DNA from: CALXQW01 sp031553045
Lineage (GTDB): Bacteria > Verrucomicrobiota > Verrucomicrobiia > Opitutales > Intestinicryptomonadaceae
Assembly (NCBI GenBank): GCA_031553045.1
Contig: JAVBLZ010000001.1
Span: forward strand, 62,001-126,000
Length of the DNA stretch: 64,000 bases
Direction of reading: 5' to 3'
Shown here: piece after piece, positions 37,718 to 47,461 of the stretch
Layout: each line of letters begins with the position of its first letter
How positions within the stretch are numbered: position 1 is the stretch's first letter
The notes under the pieces: generated by a model
Databases searched by the model: none
What the model was told of the DNA's origin: nothing
Seen by the model: only the letters and a program-made list of their open reading frames with translations
Translations under genes and position numbers: made by a program

Positions 37718-37756
37718 GCAAAAAAAATCTGCACGGTTTTTGTGCAGATTTTTTGC
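37718..37756. terminator. Bidirectional terminator between the ZIP gene and clpB
   Basis: Stem AATCTGCAC / GTGCAGATT flanked by A and T runs on both sides, so it can end transcription from both convergent genes. Confidence 0.88.
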
Positions 37757-37770
37757 AATGTGTATAAGGC

Positions 37771-40347
37771 TTACTCCAGCTCTTTTTCTGAAATTTTAAA
37801 AGTTTCTCCGCTTTTAATTTTTTCAGATATGATTGCCCTTGCCAGAGGATTTTCAATCTTCTGCATGATAACACGCTTAAGGGGACGTGCGCCATAAGAC
37901 GGGTCGTAAGCCATATCTGCAAGTTTTTCCAGTGCTTTTTTTGTAAGCTCAACTTCTATATTTTCCGCTTTCAACCTTTCGTTGAGCAGTGCAATTTGCA
38001 ACTTCACTATGCTTAAAATTTGTTCAAGTTTTAATGCGTGAAATATTATCACATCGTCAATTCTGTTTATGAATTCAGGTTTGAAATTTGTGCGCACCTG
38101 CGCCATTACGCCTTCCCTTACGGATTCGCTGAGCATTCCGTTTACGTCCGACTCAGACTCTGTGATAAGTCTAGAGCCAATGTTTGAAGTCATGATTATG
38201 ATTGTGTTTTTAAAATCAATCTTCCTGCCTTGAGAATCTGTCAGCACGCCGTCATCTGTTATCTGCAAGAGCATATTCAAAACTTCTGGATGCGCTTTTT
38301 CTATTTCGTCAAAGAGCACTACGGAGTATGGCCTGCGCCTAACCGCCTCGGAAAGCTGACCGCCCTGCTCATAACCAACGTATCCCGGAGGCGCACCGAT
38401 TAAGCGAGACACCGAATGTTTTTCCATATATTCAGACATGTCTATACGCACCATATTTTCTTCCGAATCAAAGAGCGCTTCGCTGAGACTTTTTGCCAGC
38501 TCTGTTTTGCCGACACCCGTTGGCCCTAAGAACATGAATACGCCGCTTGGTCTTTTTGGATCTTTTATTCCAGCCCGTGCCCTTATGATTGCGTTTGAGA
38601 CGCTTTCAACCGCCTCATCTTGCCCCACAACCCTTTCATGAAGCTGATCGGCGAGGTTCAAGATTTTCTCCCTTTCGCTTTGTATAAGTTTTTTGATTGG
38701 AATACCCGTCCACTCGGCAACGACGCTTGCAATTTCGTCCACGCCCACTTTTTCTTTGATTAAGGCTTCTGAATTTTTTTCCGCATTGATAGTTTTCTTG
38801 AGTTCATCTTCAAGCTGAGGCAATTCTCCGTATTTGATTTTTGCGGCATTTTGCAAATCGTATTCACGTTCGGCTTTTTCCATGCGCACTCTTGCGTCTT
38901 CTATTTGTTCACGCAGTTTTCCGGCTTTTGAAGCAAGTTCTTTTTCTTCCTTCCATCTTGCCTTTAACACACCCGAAGTCTCACGCAGGTTTGAAAGCGC
39001 ACGCTTGACTTCCGCCAATCTTTCAGAGGCGGTTTTTTCTTTTTCAAGTGCGGCTTCTTCAATTTCAAGGTGCATGATTTTGCGCAGCATGTCATCAAGT
39101 TCGACAGGCATTGAATTCATTTGGGTTTTGATTCTTGCACAAGCTTCGTCAACCAAGTCTATTGCCTTGTCTGGAAGCTGGCGGGAAGATATGTAGCGGT
39201 CGGAAAGCACGCTTGCTTCCACAAGCGCCTTGTCCTCAATCTGCACGCCGTGAAACGCCTCAAGCCTGTCTTTCAAGCCCCTCAAAATTGTCGTGCAAGT
39301 TTCAACATTTGGCTCGTCAACAAAGACGCTTTGGAAACGCCTTTCAAGCGCGGCGTCTTTTTCAACATACTTTCTATACTCGTCCAAAGTTGTAGCGCCT
39401 ACGCACTTTAGTTCGCCTCTGGCTAACATGGGCTTTAGCATATTTGAAGCATCCAACGAGCCTTCAGTCCTGCCTGCGCCAACTATTGTATGCAGCTCAT
39501 CTATAAATAAAATTATCCTGCCGTTGGATTCTTTAATCTTATTCAAGACCGCCTTTAGACGCTCCTCAAATTCGCCCCTATATTTTGCGCCTGCGATAAG
39601 TGAACCCATATCTAGCGCAAAGACGGTTTTATCTTTGAGATTGTCTGGCACATCTTGACGCACGATTCTTTGCGCCAGACCTTCTGCTATCGCAGTTTTA
39701 CCCACGCCGGGTTCGCCAATGAGCACGGGGTTGTTCTTTGTCTTTCTCGATAAAATCCTGATTACCCTGCGGATTTCTTCGTCTCTGCCTATCACTGGGT
39801 CTAGCTTGCCTTCACGCGCCAACGCAACTAAATCAGCGCCATACTTTTCAAGCACGTTATAGGTGGATTCGGGATTCTGGCTTGTAACGGTGTCTGAAGA
39901 CCTCAACTCTTTGATTGCCTCTAAAACGGAGTGTTCCGTAATAAACAAAGACGCCAAAAGCTTTTTGAGCTCCGTAGGCTCAGGATGTTTTAATATGGCA
40001 AGCAAAAGATGTTCCGTAGATACATAATCATCTTTCATAGATTTGGCTATCTCAAACGCCGAATTTAAGACAAGCTCCATCGCCCTGCTTGCGTAAGAAT
40101 TTGTGTTTGCGCCTTGCACAGACGGAAACTTGCTTATTATTTTTTTAACGCCTAGTACAAGTGCGCTTTTTCTGCTTGCATCGGAACGCTCAAGTATTGC
40201 GCTTACTGCGCCGTCTTTTTGTTCGCAAAGCGCCAGCAGCAGGTGCGCTTGTTCAATCTGGGTATTGCCCTTGTCTATGGCAATTTGTCTGGAGGCGTTT
40301 ATAGCCTCGACAGACTTTTCTGTAAATTTATCCGCATTAATATTCAT
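37771..40347 (-). CDS. clpB: ATP-dependent disaggregase ClpB
   Basis: 858 residues. With DnaK it pulls apart protein aggregates. The N domain covers about 1-145, the first AAA+ module has Walker A GEPGVGKT near residue 205, the coiled-coil middle domain runs about 395-520, and the second module has GPTGVGKT near 605. The IGF-type loop for ClpP binding is absent, as expected for ClpB. It is monocistronic. A sigma-54-like sequence next to the start is noted but not accepted. Confidence 0.97.
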   Translation of the reverse strand: MNINADKFTEKSVEAINASRQIAIDKGNTQIEQAHLLLALCEQKDGAVSAILERSDASRKSALVLGVKKIISKFPSVQGANTNSYASRAMELVLNSAFEIAKSMKDDYVSTEHLLLAILKHPEPTELKKLLASLFITEHSVLEAIKELRSSDTVTSQNPESTYNVLEKYGADLVALAREGKLDPVIGRDEEIRRVIRILSRKTKNNPVLIGEPGVGKTAIAEGLAQRIVRQDVPDNLKDKTVFALDMGSLIAGAKYRGEFEERLKAVLNKIKESNGRIILFIDELHTIVGAGRTEGSLDASNMLKPMLARGELKCVGATTLDEYRKYVEKDAALERRFQSVFVDEPNVETCTTILRGLKDRLEAFHGVQIEDKALVEASVLSDRYISSRQLPDKAIDLVDEACARIKTQMNSMPVELDDMLRKIMHLEIEEAALEKEKTASERLAEVKRALSNLRETSGVLKARWKEEKELASKAGKLREQIEDARVRMEKAEREYDLQNAAKIKYGELPQLEDELKKTINAEKNSEALIKEKVGVDEIASVVAEWTGIPIKKLIQSEREKILNLADQLHERVVGQDEAVESVSNAIIRARAGIKDPKRPSGVFMFLGPTGVGKTELAKSLSEALFDSEENMVRIDMSEYMEKHSVSRLIGAPPGYVGYEQGGQLSEAVRRRPYSVVLFDEIEKAHPEVLNMLLQITDDGVLTDSQGRKIDFKNTIIIMTSNIGSRLITESESDVNGMLSESVREGVMAQVRTNFKPEFINRIDDVIIFHALKLEQILSIVKLQIALLNERLKAENIEVELTKKALEKLADMAYDPSYGARPLKRVIMQKIENPLARAIISEKIKSGETFKISEKELE

Positions 40348-40527
40348 ATAAATCTTTAAGCAATTTTCATGCCAGAATAAGGGGCGTTTTTTACATGAAT
40401 TTTGAGTCTATTGAGACAAACTGACACAAAGTATCTGAAATTTTGTCCCACATTAGCCTAGGATGCAAGAATTGTGCTTGTAAAAATTGGAATCTAAACA
40501 ATACTTACGGGCTTATTTTTACGCTTT

Positions 40528-41793
40528 ATGATAGACATTAAAATTCTTAGAGAAAATCCGGAAAAAGTGCGCAGTTTAATTGCGCTGAAAAAATTTTCCT
40601 GCGACTTGGATTCAATTTTAGCTTTCGACGAAAAACGCCGCACGATAGTTTCAAAAGCTGAGGAAGCCAAGGCAGAACAAAATATTGCTAGCGCATCCGT
40701 TGCCGAAATGCCAAAGGGCACTCCTGAATTCAAGGCAAAAATTGCCGAGCTTAAAGAAGTTTCCGCAAAGGTAAAAGCCTTGGAACAAGAGGCCGATGAA
40801 GCAGACAAAATTTGGAAGCAAATGCTGCTTACAATACCCAATATGCCGCATGAAAGCGTGCCTCAGGGCAGGTCGGACAAAGACAATCAGACTGTCTATA
40901 CTTGGGGCGATACTGAATCTATCCAAAACGCAAAACCACATTGGGACATTTCATTTTTTGAAAAAATGGTGGACTTTCAGCGTGGAGTAAAAGTTACGGG
41001 TGCAGGCTTTCCATTTTATGTGGGAGACATGGCAAGATTGGTTAGATCTTTGCTTAACCTGTTTTTGGAAGAAGCGCAGAACAACGGCTATCAAGAATTG
41101 ATGTGCCCGCTTATGGTAAACGCCGCAAGTGCCACAGCCACGGGTCAGCTCCCCGACAAAGAAGGTCAGATGTATCATGACGCACAAGACGATATGTATT
41201 TTATACCGACTGCGGAAGTTCCTGTAACAAATTTTTATAGAGATGAAATTTTTGACGAGGCGCAGTTGCCGGTCAAGCGTTGCGGCTACACGCCCTGTTT
41301 CAGGCGTGAAGCGGGTAGTTGGGGCAAAGACGTAAGGGGCTTAAACCGCCTCCACCAGTTTGACAAAGTAGAGCTTGTAAAGTGGACGCATCCCGACAAA
41401 AGCTTTGAAGAACTTGAACTTTTGCGCAAAGACGCCGAGGGTATTTTGCAAAAGCTCAACCTGCCTTACAGGGTATTATCTATCTGCACGGGCGACATAG
41501 GTTTTCCGCATTCAAAGCAGTATGATTTGGAAGTTTGGGCGGCGGGCCAACAAAGATGGCTCGAAGTTTCTTCGTGCTCCAACTTCACAGATTTTCAGGC
41601 AAGACGCGCCGGCATACGCTTCCGCCCCAAAGACGGCGGCAAAGCGCAAGTTGTGCATACTCTAAACGGCTCTAGCCTTGCAATACCCAGGGTGCTTGCG
41701 GCAATTCTTGAAAACAACATTCAAGAAGACGGCTCGGTAAAAATTCCTGAAGTCTTGCACAAGTGGTACGGCAAAGAATATATAGGCAAATAA
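40528..41793 (+). CDS. serS: Serine-tRNA ligase
   Basis: 421 residues. It charges tRNA-Ser. The N-terminal coiled-coil arm (about 25-105) grips the tRNA long variable arm. Class II motifs are present: motif 2 CFRREAGSWGKDVRGLNRLHQF and motif 3 near LNGSSLAIPRVLAAILE. The normal length and intact motifs suggest full function. It starts a plus-strand run with purB, tgt and a phosphatase. No T-box-like leader is seen before it. Confidence 0.97.
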   Translation: MIDIKILRENPEKVRSLIALKKFSCDLDSILAFDEKRRTIVSKAEEAKAEQNIASASVAEMPKGTPEFKAKIAELKEVSAKVKALEQEADEADKIWKQMLLTIPNMPHESVPQGRSDKDNQTVYTWGDTESIQNAKPHWDISFFEKMVDFQRGVKVTGAGFPFYVGDMARLVRSLLNLFLEEAQNNGYQELMCPLMVNAASATATGQLPDKEGQMYHDAQDDMYFIPTAEVPVTNFYRDEIFDEAQLPVKRCGYTPCFRREAGSWGKDVRGLNRLHQFDKVELVKWTHPDKSFEELELLRKDAEGILQKLNLPYRVLSICTGDIGFPHSKQYDLEVWAAGQQRWLEVSSCSNFTDFQARRAGIRFRPKDGGKAQVVHTLNGSSLAIPRVLAAILENNIQEDGSVKIPEVLHKWYGKEYIGK

Positions 41794-41809
41794 CCAAACT
41801 TTTTTATTT

Positions 41810-43228
41810 ATGATTCCAGATGTATTGGCAGAACGTTACGCCTCAAAAGCAATGAAAGATATTTGGGGCGTTGAGGGCAAAATTTTAATTGAGCGTGATC
41901 TTTGGATAGCCGTCATGAAGGCTCAGAAAGACCTTGGGCTGGATATCCCCGCCGAGGCTATCAAAGCCTATGAAAAGGTGAAGAATAATATCCGCATAGA
42001 TAAAATAAACGCTCGTGAAAGGGTTACAAGACACGATGTCAAAGCCCGCATAGAAGAATTTTGCGAACTTGCCGGTTATGAGCAAATCCACAAAGGCATG
42101 ACCAGCAGAGACCTCACCGAGTGCGTTGAGCAGCTTCAGGTTTATAAATCTTTAGAACTTATGAGGGTCAAGGCTTATGCGGCACTAATCAAAATTGCGG
42201 ATCTTTCAAAAAAATATTCCACCACGGTTTTGTCGGCGCGCACGCACAATGTAATTGCGCAGCTTACAACTTTCGGCAAGCGCCTTGCGATGTTCGGCGA
42301 GGATTTTTTGCGGGCTGCGGAAAATATGGACAAGCTCATAGACACGTATCCTGTGCGTGGAATCAAGGGCGCTGTGGGTACTCAGCTAGACCAGCTTACG
42401 CTTTTCAACTCAGATAAAATAAAGGTTCGCAAGCTGGATGAAAAAATCATCAAGCATCTTGGCATGAAAAAATCTTTCGACGCAACGGGGCAGGTCTATC
42501 CTCGCACTCTGGATTTTGAAACTGTCTGCGCACTTTACCAACTTGGCAGCGCCCCCTCGTCATTTGCAAAAACTTTGCGCATAATGGCGGGGCACGAACT
42601 TGCAAGCGAAGGCTTTGCAAAGGGGCAAACAGGTTCTTCCGCAATGCCCCATAAGATGAATTCAAGAAGCTCTGAAAGGCTCAACGGCTTTCATGTAATC
42701 TTGAGGGGTTTTATGGAAATGGCGGCATCTTTGGCGGGCGACCAGTGGAATGAGGGCGACGTGTCGTGCTCCGTAGTACGCAGGGTTATGCTCCCCGGTG
42801 CTTTCTTTGCAATAGACGGGCTCTTTGAAACTTTCTTAACCATACTCAACCAAATGCAGGTAAATACCGCCGTTATTGAAGCCGAAGCGGAAAAATACAT
42901 GCCCTTCCTTCTCACAACAACAATAATGATGAATGCTGTGAAAAAAGGCATGGGCCGTGAAGACGCCCACGAAGTAATCAAAGAACACGCCGTGGAAACC
43001 GCTAAAGATTTGCGCAGCGGAAAAATTGCCTCCAACAATTTGCTTACACGCCTTGCTTCAGACAAGCGCATGCCGCTTGATTCCAAACAGCTCAACAAGC
43101 TGATGAATGAATCTAAACTTGAAACCGGAATGGCGTTGGAGCAAATAGACAGTTTTGCCAAGAGGGTTTCCGCCCTCACAAAATCATGCAAGGCTGCAAA
43201 AAATTATAATCCTTCCGACATACTTTAA
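41810..43228 (+). CDS. purB: Adenylosuccinate lyase
   Basis: 472 residues. It acts twice in purine synthesis, splitting fumarate from SAICAR and from adenylosuccinate. The fumarase/aspartase superfamily signature is TGSSAMPHKMN near residue 270, with the catalytic loop Ser in GSSAMP. It lies 16 bases after serS and shares one base with the tgt start (TAATG). Confidence 0.96.
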   Translation: MIPDVLAERYASKAMKDIWGVEGKILIERDLWIAVMKAQKDLGLDIPAEAIKAYEKVKNNIRIDKINARERVTRHDVKARIEEFCELAGYEQIHKGMTSRDLTECVEQLQVYKSLELMRVKAYAALIKIADLSKKYSTTVLSARTHNVIAQLTTFGKRLAMFGEDFLRAAENMDKLIDTYPVRGIKGAVGTQLDQLTLFNSDKIKVRKLDEKIIKHLGMKKSFDATGQVYPRTLDFETVCALYQLGSAPSSFAKTLRIMAGHELASEGFAKGQTGSSAMPHKMNSRSSERLNGFHVILRGFMEMAASLAGDQWNEGDVSCSVVRRVMLPGAFFAIDGLFETFLTILNQMQVNTAVIEAEAEKYMPFLLTTTIMMNAVKKGMGREDAHEVIKEHAVETAKDLRSGKIASNNLLTRLASDKRMPLDSKQLNKLMNESKLETGMALEQIDSFAKRVSALTKSCKAAKNYNPSDIL

Positions 43229-44352
43229 TGTTTGAACTTTTGCAGACTTCACAGGCTTCGGCGGCACGACGAGGCAGGCTTACAACTGCGCATGGCGCGG
43301 TTGAAACCCCAGTGTTTATGCCTGTCGGCACGCAGGCAACGGTAAAATCTTTAACTGTAGAACAAGTTAAAGAAACAGGCGCACAGATAATTTTGGGAAA
43401 TACATACCACTTGAATATACGCCCAACTTCAGAGCTTATAGAATCTTTGGGGGGTCTGCACAAATTCATGAATTGGGATATGCCGATACTCACAGATAGC
43501 GGCGGTTTCCAAGTTTTCAGCCTTTCAAAACTCCGTAAAATAAAAGAAGAGGGAATATATTTTAATTCTCACCTAGATGGCGCAAAGCTCTTTTTATCGC
43601 CAGAAAATTGTATGGAAATTCAGGGCAAATTGGGCAGCGATATCTGCATGGTTCTCGACGAATGCATCCCCTATCCTTCTGAAAAAGACTTTGTGGAAAA
43701 ATCTACGGACAGAACTTTGCGTTGGGCAAAACGCTCGCTGGAACATTCAAAGAAAATCGGTCTGCCTGAACGCAACAAATTGGTATTTGGCATAGTGCAA
43801 GGCTCGCACTATGAAGATGTGCGCATACGCTGCTCTCAAGAACTTGCCGCCATGGACTTTCCGGGTTACGCAATAGGCGGCGTGTCTGTGGGCGAACCTC
43901 AAGAAGAAATGCTTAAGCAAGTTGCCGCAAGCACTCCGCACCTGCCCGCAAACAAGCCCAGATACGTGATGGGAGTTGGCACGCCTGAACAGCTTTTAAG
44001 AATGATTGCGCTTGGCGCAGATATGTTTGATTGCGTCATGCCCACAAGGCTTGCCAGACACGCAAACGCATTCACTTTGGACGGTCTAATAAATCTTAAA
44101 AATGCGAAGTATATTTCAGACGCCGCCCCCATAGACGCTGAAATTTCAAACTATACAACAAGTTATTCAAGGGCGTATTTACGGCACTTGGTAATGGCAA
44201 ATGAAATGCTTGCCTGCACGCTTTTATCAATACACAACATACATTTTTTCCAACTCTTAATGGCGCAGGCAAGACATCATATAGAGCTTGGAGACTTTGA
44301 AATTTGGAGTGAAGCTTGGATAAACCGCTACAACGCAAAGCAAGATTCTTAA
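43228..44352 (+). CDS. tgt: tRNA-guanine transglycosylase, lacking zinc cysteines
   Basis: 374 residues, the usual length. Tgt swaps G34 for preQ1 in tRNAs with GUN anticodons. The substrate Asp is in DSGGFQ (D91) and the nucleophile in DMFDC (D268). The structural zinc site is unusual: the CxCxxC ligands expected just before YSRAYL are replaced by I-S-N-Y-T-T (306-311), with one residue missing; the histidine ligand (H336, SIHNIH) remains, and C330 is nearby. Other queuosine genes are absent from the window. Whether metal is still bound is open. The start overlaps purB by one base. Confidence 0.92.
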   Translation: MFELLQTSQASAARRGRLTTAHGAVETPVFMPVGTQATVKSLTVEQVKETGAQIILGNTYHLNIRPTSELIESLGGLHKFMNWDMPILTDSGGFQVFSLSKLRKIKEEGIYFNSHLDGAKLFLSPENCMEIQGKLGSDICMVLDECIPYPSEKDFVEKSTDRTLRWAKRSLEHSKKIGLPERNKLVFGIVQGSHYEDVRIRCSQELAAMDFPGYAIGGVSVGEPQEEMLKQVAASTPHLPANKPRYVMGVGTPEQLLRMIALGADMFDCVMPTRLARHANAFTLDGLINLKNAKYISDAAPIDAEISNYTTSYSRAYLRHLVMANEMLACTLLSIHNIHFFQLLMAQARHHIELGDFEIWSEAWINRYNAKQDS

Positions 44353-44399
44353 TAAAGTAAAATTTTTACGATTATACAGTTTTACAGAAAAAATTTTTA

Positions 44400-44969
44400 A
44401 TGAAAATAAGGGTATATTCACGTTACGATATAGAAAGAATTTTCAGAGAGTATGAAAAAAATAAATCTCTTTTGGAAAACAGTTTTATAATTTCTATAAG
44501 CACGCCCGTGCAGAAAGGCTCTAACGCTGAGTCTGAGAACTCGCCTATTTTAGCGGGTTTCAAGAATGTGCTCAGGCTTTGGTTTGAAGATATAGGCTAC
44601 AACTTTGATTCAAAATTCAATGTACGCTTTGATGAAGTGCACGCACACCAGATAAAAATTTTTGCAGAAACCGCATTGTTGGAAAATAAAGATTTAATTA
44701 TACATTGTGCTGCCGGTATAAGCCGCAGCCCTGCCATTGCGGAAGTTCTCAACGAATACATAAACAAATTTCTTACAGAAAACCCCAATGATTATGAGTG
44801 GTTTTATAAATTTGGATTCAGTATAAGCATACGCCCAAACACTTTTATAAAACATACTTTAAGGGATGTGCTCTTTGAATTTGCGCCCCCCAGCGAGGCA
44901 CTCACCCCCAAGGCTCTAAAGCAAATAATAGACCGCTCCAAAGCCTACTACAAAAATCTGACCGCTTAA
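44400..44969 (+). CDS. Cysteine-based protein phosphatase (DSP/PTP-like)
   Basis: 189 residues. The CX5R active site is HCAAGISRS near residue 101, with the flanking His and Ser typical of dual-specificity and tyrosine phosphatases. A possible general-acid Asp/Glu lies upstream (FDEVHAHQ). There is no signal peptide, so it should act in the cytoplasm. Substrate unknown. It follows tgt by 47 bases and ends next to a repeat-rich intergenic region. Confidence 0.75.
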   Translation: MKIRVYSRYDIERIFREYEKNKSLLENSFIISISTPVQKGSNAESENSPILAGFKNVLRLWFEDIGYNFDSKFNVRFDEVHAHQIKIFAETALLENKDLIIHCAAGISRSPAIAEVLNEYINKFLTENPNDYEWFYKFGFSISIRPNTFIKHTLRDVLFEFAPPSEALTPKALKQIIDRSKAYYKNLTA

Positions 44970-45030
44970 ATTTACCAGACACTAGGCTGTCTGTGCCTTT
45001 GGCACAGCATCAAAAAAAACCACTCTTAGT

Positions 45031-45124
45031 CATTAAAGTTTATTTTGAAAGCGGGTCTCAACTTTAATAAACCTCAACTTTAATACTTAAAGAAAGTTTT
45101 GGAAGCATACCCTAAACTTTAATG
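45031..45124. repeat. ACTTTAAT repeats and 12-bp inverted pair
   Basis: ACTTTAAT occurs at 45061, 45077 and 45116. CATTAAAGTTTA (45031-45042) is the exact reverse complement of TAAACTTTAATG (45113-45124). The pair is separated by 70 bases and abuts the long palindrome that follows. Confidence 0.7.
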
Positions 45125-45254
45125 TTTTGGGCGGACGGTTTGGATGAAGAACAAGACGCAAGGGTGTGAGGCGGTGGGAGTGTACTTAATGTACACGACC
45201 AGTGCCGAAGCGCCCGCAGCAACGCAGTTATTCGCCAAACAAGTCGCCCAAAAC
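45124..45254. repeat. 131-bp imperfect palindrome
   Basis: Outer arms GTTTTGGGCG / CGCCCAAAAC (45124-45133 and 45245-45254) pair perfectly. Inner arms pair in blocks, including GTTTGG / CCAAAC. The centre is GTGTAC-TTAAT-GTACAC. It looks like a dispersed REP- or MITE-like element. Its right end includes the first base of the permease stop codon on the minus strand (45254-45256). No second copy was seen in this window. Confidence 0.75.
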
Positions 45255-47080
45255 TAGAAGGGGAAAAGCAAAGGTATTATAAGTATTGAGAGCAGCATTA
45301 CTGCGAATGTGAAGGGGATGCCCATTTTTAGGAAGTCGGAGAATGAGTAGCGGCCTGGTTCCCAAATTAGCATATTTACGGGGGAAGATATTGGGGTGAT
45401 AAAGGCGCTGGTTGCGGCTATTGCGACCGCCATGGCAAAGGGATAGGGAGAAAGATGCAGGTTGTCGGCAAGAGACAAGGCAAGGGGTGTCATCAAAATT
45501 GCATTTACAGTGTTTGTTATGAAAAGACCGCAAAGCAAGGTGAGCACAAATATCGCCGTCAATACCGCCCTTGCGCCCAGACCGGAAAATAATTCTAAAA
45601 TTTCATGTGCGGCAAAATCCATAGCGCCAACTTTGTCCAAACAGATTGAAAACGGCATCATGCCCACTATCAAAAGAATGCTAGACCAGTGTACGGATTT
45701 GTAGGCATCTTCCATATTTATACATCTGAATATGAGCATCAGAAAACAGGTTATTAACGCCGCCATGGAGTTTGGCACAACACCAAAAATCATGAGCCCT
45801 ACCATGACGCCCAAAGCCAAAAGCGCAAGGGGCGCACGCTGTGGAGAATGTGCGGCGTCTTGAAATTCATAGGGCAAATTCAAAACCAAAAAATCCTTAA
45901 AGCTGTTTAGCAGCCTGATTTGCTTCCAAGAACCTGCGACCAAAAGTATGTCGCCAACTTTTATATTTACTTGCGAAATATCGCCCTCTAGAGGCTTTGA
46001 ATTGCGCCGCAAACCCACAACACTTAAAAAATATTTTGAGCGAAACGCAATCTCTACAACAGACTTGCCAATCAATGAAGACTCAGGATGCAAAGCAATT
46101 TCAGCCATGCCAACTTCCATAGATTTATCTGTAAAATAAACCCCGTCCAAAGACATTCTGTTTAATTTTAAAGTTGCACACATTTCTTCCGTGGAGTGCG
46201 GCGCATTTGGAGATTTGTCCACAAAGAGTATGTCGTCTGCGTGAATCTGCGTGTCCGCCCTAGGTTCAAGCAGAATGTCGGAAAAACCAATCCTTCTGTC
46301 TATGCAAATTATACTGGATAGGTAATCTTCACGCAGGTGTATATCCCTAAGTTTTTTGCCTACCAATGGACTGTGCGGCAGAACTTTAAAACGCCTTGCG
46401 TGCATTTCAAGCGCATAGTCGTTGACAAAATCAACAAGCCCTTTCCTGTCTGAAGCGCAAAAATCCGCCCTGCCTCCGCCCAGAAAACGCTGCATTATGA
46501 GCATATAAATTATGCCCATAAACAAGACAGCCACACCTATTGGCGTGAAACTGAAAAATCTAAAACTTTCAAAACCCTCGGCAATTAGGGAATTGCTTGC
46601 AACCAAATTTACAGAAGTTGCTATGAGCGTCAGCATACCGCTAATTATCCCCGCATAGGCAAGCGGCATGAGTATCCTTGAAGGACAAGTGCGCAGCCTC
46701 GTAGCCAGATTCAAAGCTATTGGCAAAAATATCGCAACTACGCCTGTTGTGCTCATCACCATGCCTATCAACGCCGCAAAGACCATCAAGAGCACGATTA
46801 CCTTTGTGTGGCTTTTACCCGATTTTACAAGTATCCACCAACCTACTCGTTGGGAAATCCCCGTGCGCATCAAGACCTCGCTGATTACAAACATCAGCGT
46901 TATAATCAAGACAACAGGATTGGAAAAACCCGATATTGCCTCATCGAAGCTGATTAACCCAAAAAGAGGCAAAAGTATTATGTTCAAAACGGCAACAATA
47001 TCAGCCCTCGGCTTTTTAATAACAAAGCAGAGCATATTAAGAGCCAAAAGACCCAAGACTATTATCAAATTGAAAGACAT
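45254..47080 (-). CDS. SLC13/DASS-type permease with two TrkA-C domains
   Basis: 608 residues. The first ~185 and last ~210 residues hold hydrophobic segments of the ArsB/NhaD/SLC13 type (for example SILLIVGMMPF and SPVNMLIW). Between them (about 205-385) are two soluble TrkA-C regulatory domains. This build is common in sodium/sulfate or dicarboxylate symporters of bacteria. Substrate unknown. The stop codon lies at the edge of the long palindrome. rpmB is upstream on the same strand, behind its own terminator. Confidence 0.85.
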   Translation of the reverse strand: MSFNLIIVLGLLALNMLCFVIKKPRADIVAVLNIILLPLFGLISFDEAISGFSNPVVLIITLMFVISEVLMRTGISQRVGWWILVKSGKSHTKVIVLLMVFAALIGMVMSTTGVVAIFLPIALNLATRLRTCPSRILMPLAYAGIISGMLTLIATSVNLVASNSLIAEGFESFRFFSFTPIGVAVLFMGIIYMLIMQRFLGGGRADFCASDRKGLVDFVNDYALEMHARRFKVLPHSPLVGKKLRDIHLREDYLSSIICIDRRIGFSDILLEPRADTQIHADDILFVDKSPNAPHSTEEMCATLKLNRMSLDGVYFTDKSMEVGMAEIALHPESSLIGKSVVEIAFRSKYFLSVVGLRRNSKPLEGDISQVNIKVGDILLVAGSWKQIRLLNSFKDFLVLNLPYEFQDAAHSPQRAPLALLALGVMVGLMIFGVVPNSMAALITCFLMLIFRCINMEDAYKSVHWSSILLIVGMMPFSICLDKVGAMDFAAHEILELFSGLGARAVLTAIFVLTLLCGLFITNTVNAILMTPLALSLADNLHLSPYPFAMAVAIAATSAFITPISSPVNMLIWEPGRYSFSDFLKMGIPFTFAVMLLSILIIPLLFPF

Positions 47081-47150
47081 CTATTGCCTTAAATTTTCAT
47101 TATGAACATCAAGAATATCCTCTGATAAAATTTAATTCAATACTTAAACA

Positions 47151-47182
47151 AAAAAATGGCGAGGTCAAAAAAACCTCACCAT
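47151..47182 (-). terminator. Terminator of rpmB
   Basis: Minus strand TGGTGAGGT / ACCTCGCCA (one G-U pair) with a T-rich loop, followed by a T run. Confidence 0.8.
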
Positions 47183-47207
47183 TCTTTAAATTATATGCAA
47201 TTTAAGC

Positions 47208-47438
47208 TTATGCCTTCTGCACTTTGCCAGCTTTGAGCGCTTTTGCACTCACCCAGAGGCGCTTAACCTGACCGTTTTCAAGGCGAACACGAACTCTCTG
47301 AACATTTGGTTTAAATGTCCTGTTGTTCTGCTTTACGAGCTGCAAACCAATGCCGCCGCTCTTTTTGCTTTGACCTTTATGGATAATCTTGCGACCAGCC
47401 ACCGGACGCTTACCTGTAATTGCGCATATTCTTGCCAT
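47208..47438 (-). CDS. rpmB: Ribosomal protein bL28
   Basis: 76 residues, a large-subunit protein. Signature MARICAITGKRPVAGRKI and the RVRLENGQVKRLWVSAKAL end are clear. The four-cysteine zinc variant is not used; only one Cys is present. An AGGAG motif eight bases before the ATG is one of few good Shine-Dalgarno sequences here. The leader contains two stem-loops. Confidence 0.95.
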   Translation of the reverse strand: MARICAITGKRPVAGRKIIHKGQSKKSGGIGLQLVKQNNRTFKPNVQRVRVRLENGQVKRLWVSAKALKAGKVQKA

Positions 47439-47461
47439 TTTCTACTCCTAATCTTTCAATA

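Noticed and set aside
40359..40374. Sigma-54-like sequence (TGGCAT-N5-TTGCT) on the minus strand before clpB
   Set aside because: The match is good, but the transcript would start at the ATG itself with almost no leader, and no activator site is seen. Probably chance.
44991..45007. CTGTGCC-TTT-GGCACAG hairpin as a terminator of the phosphatase gene
   Set aside because: It is followed by CATCAAAA, with no T run, so I do not call it a terminator.
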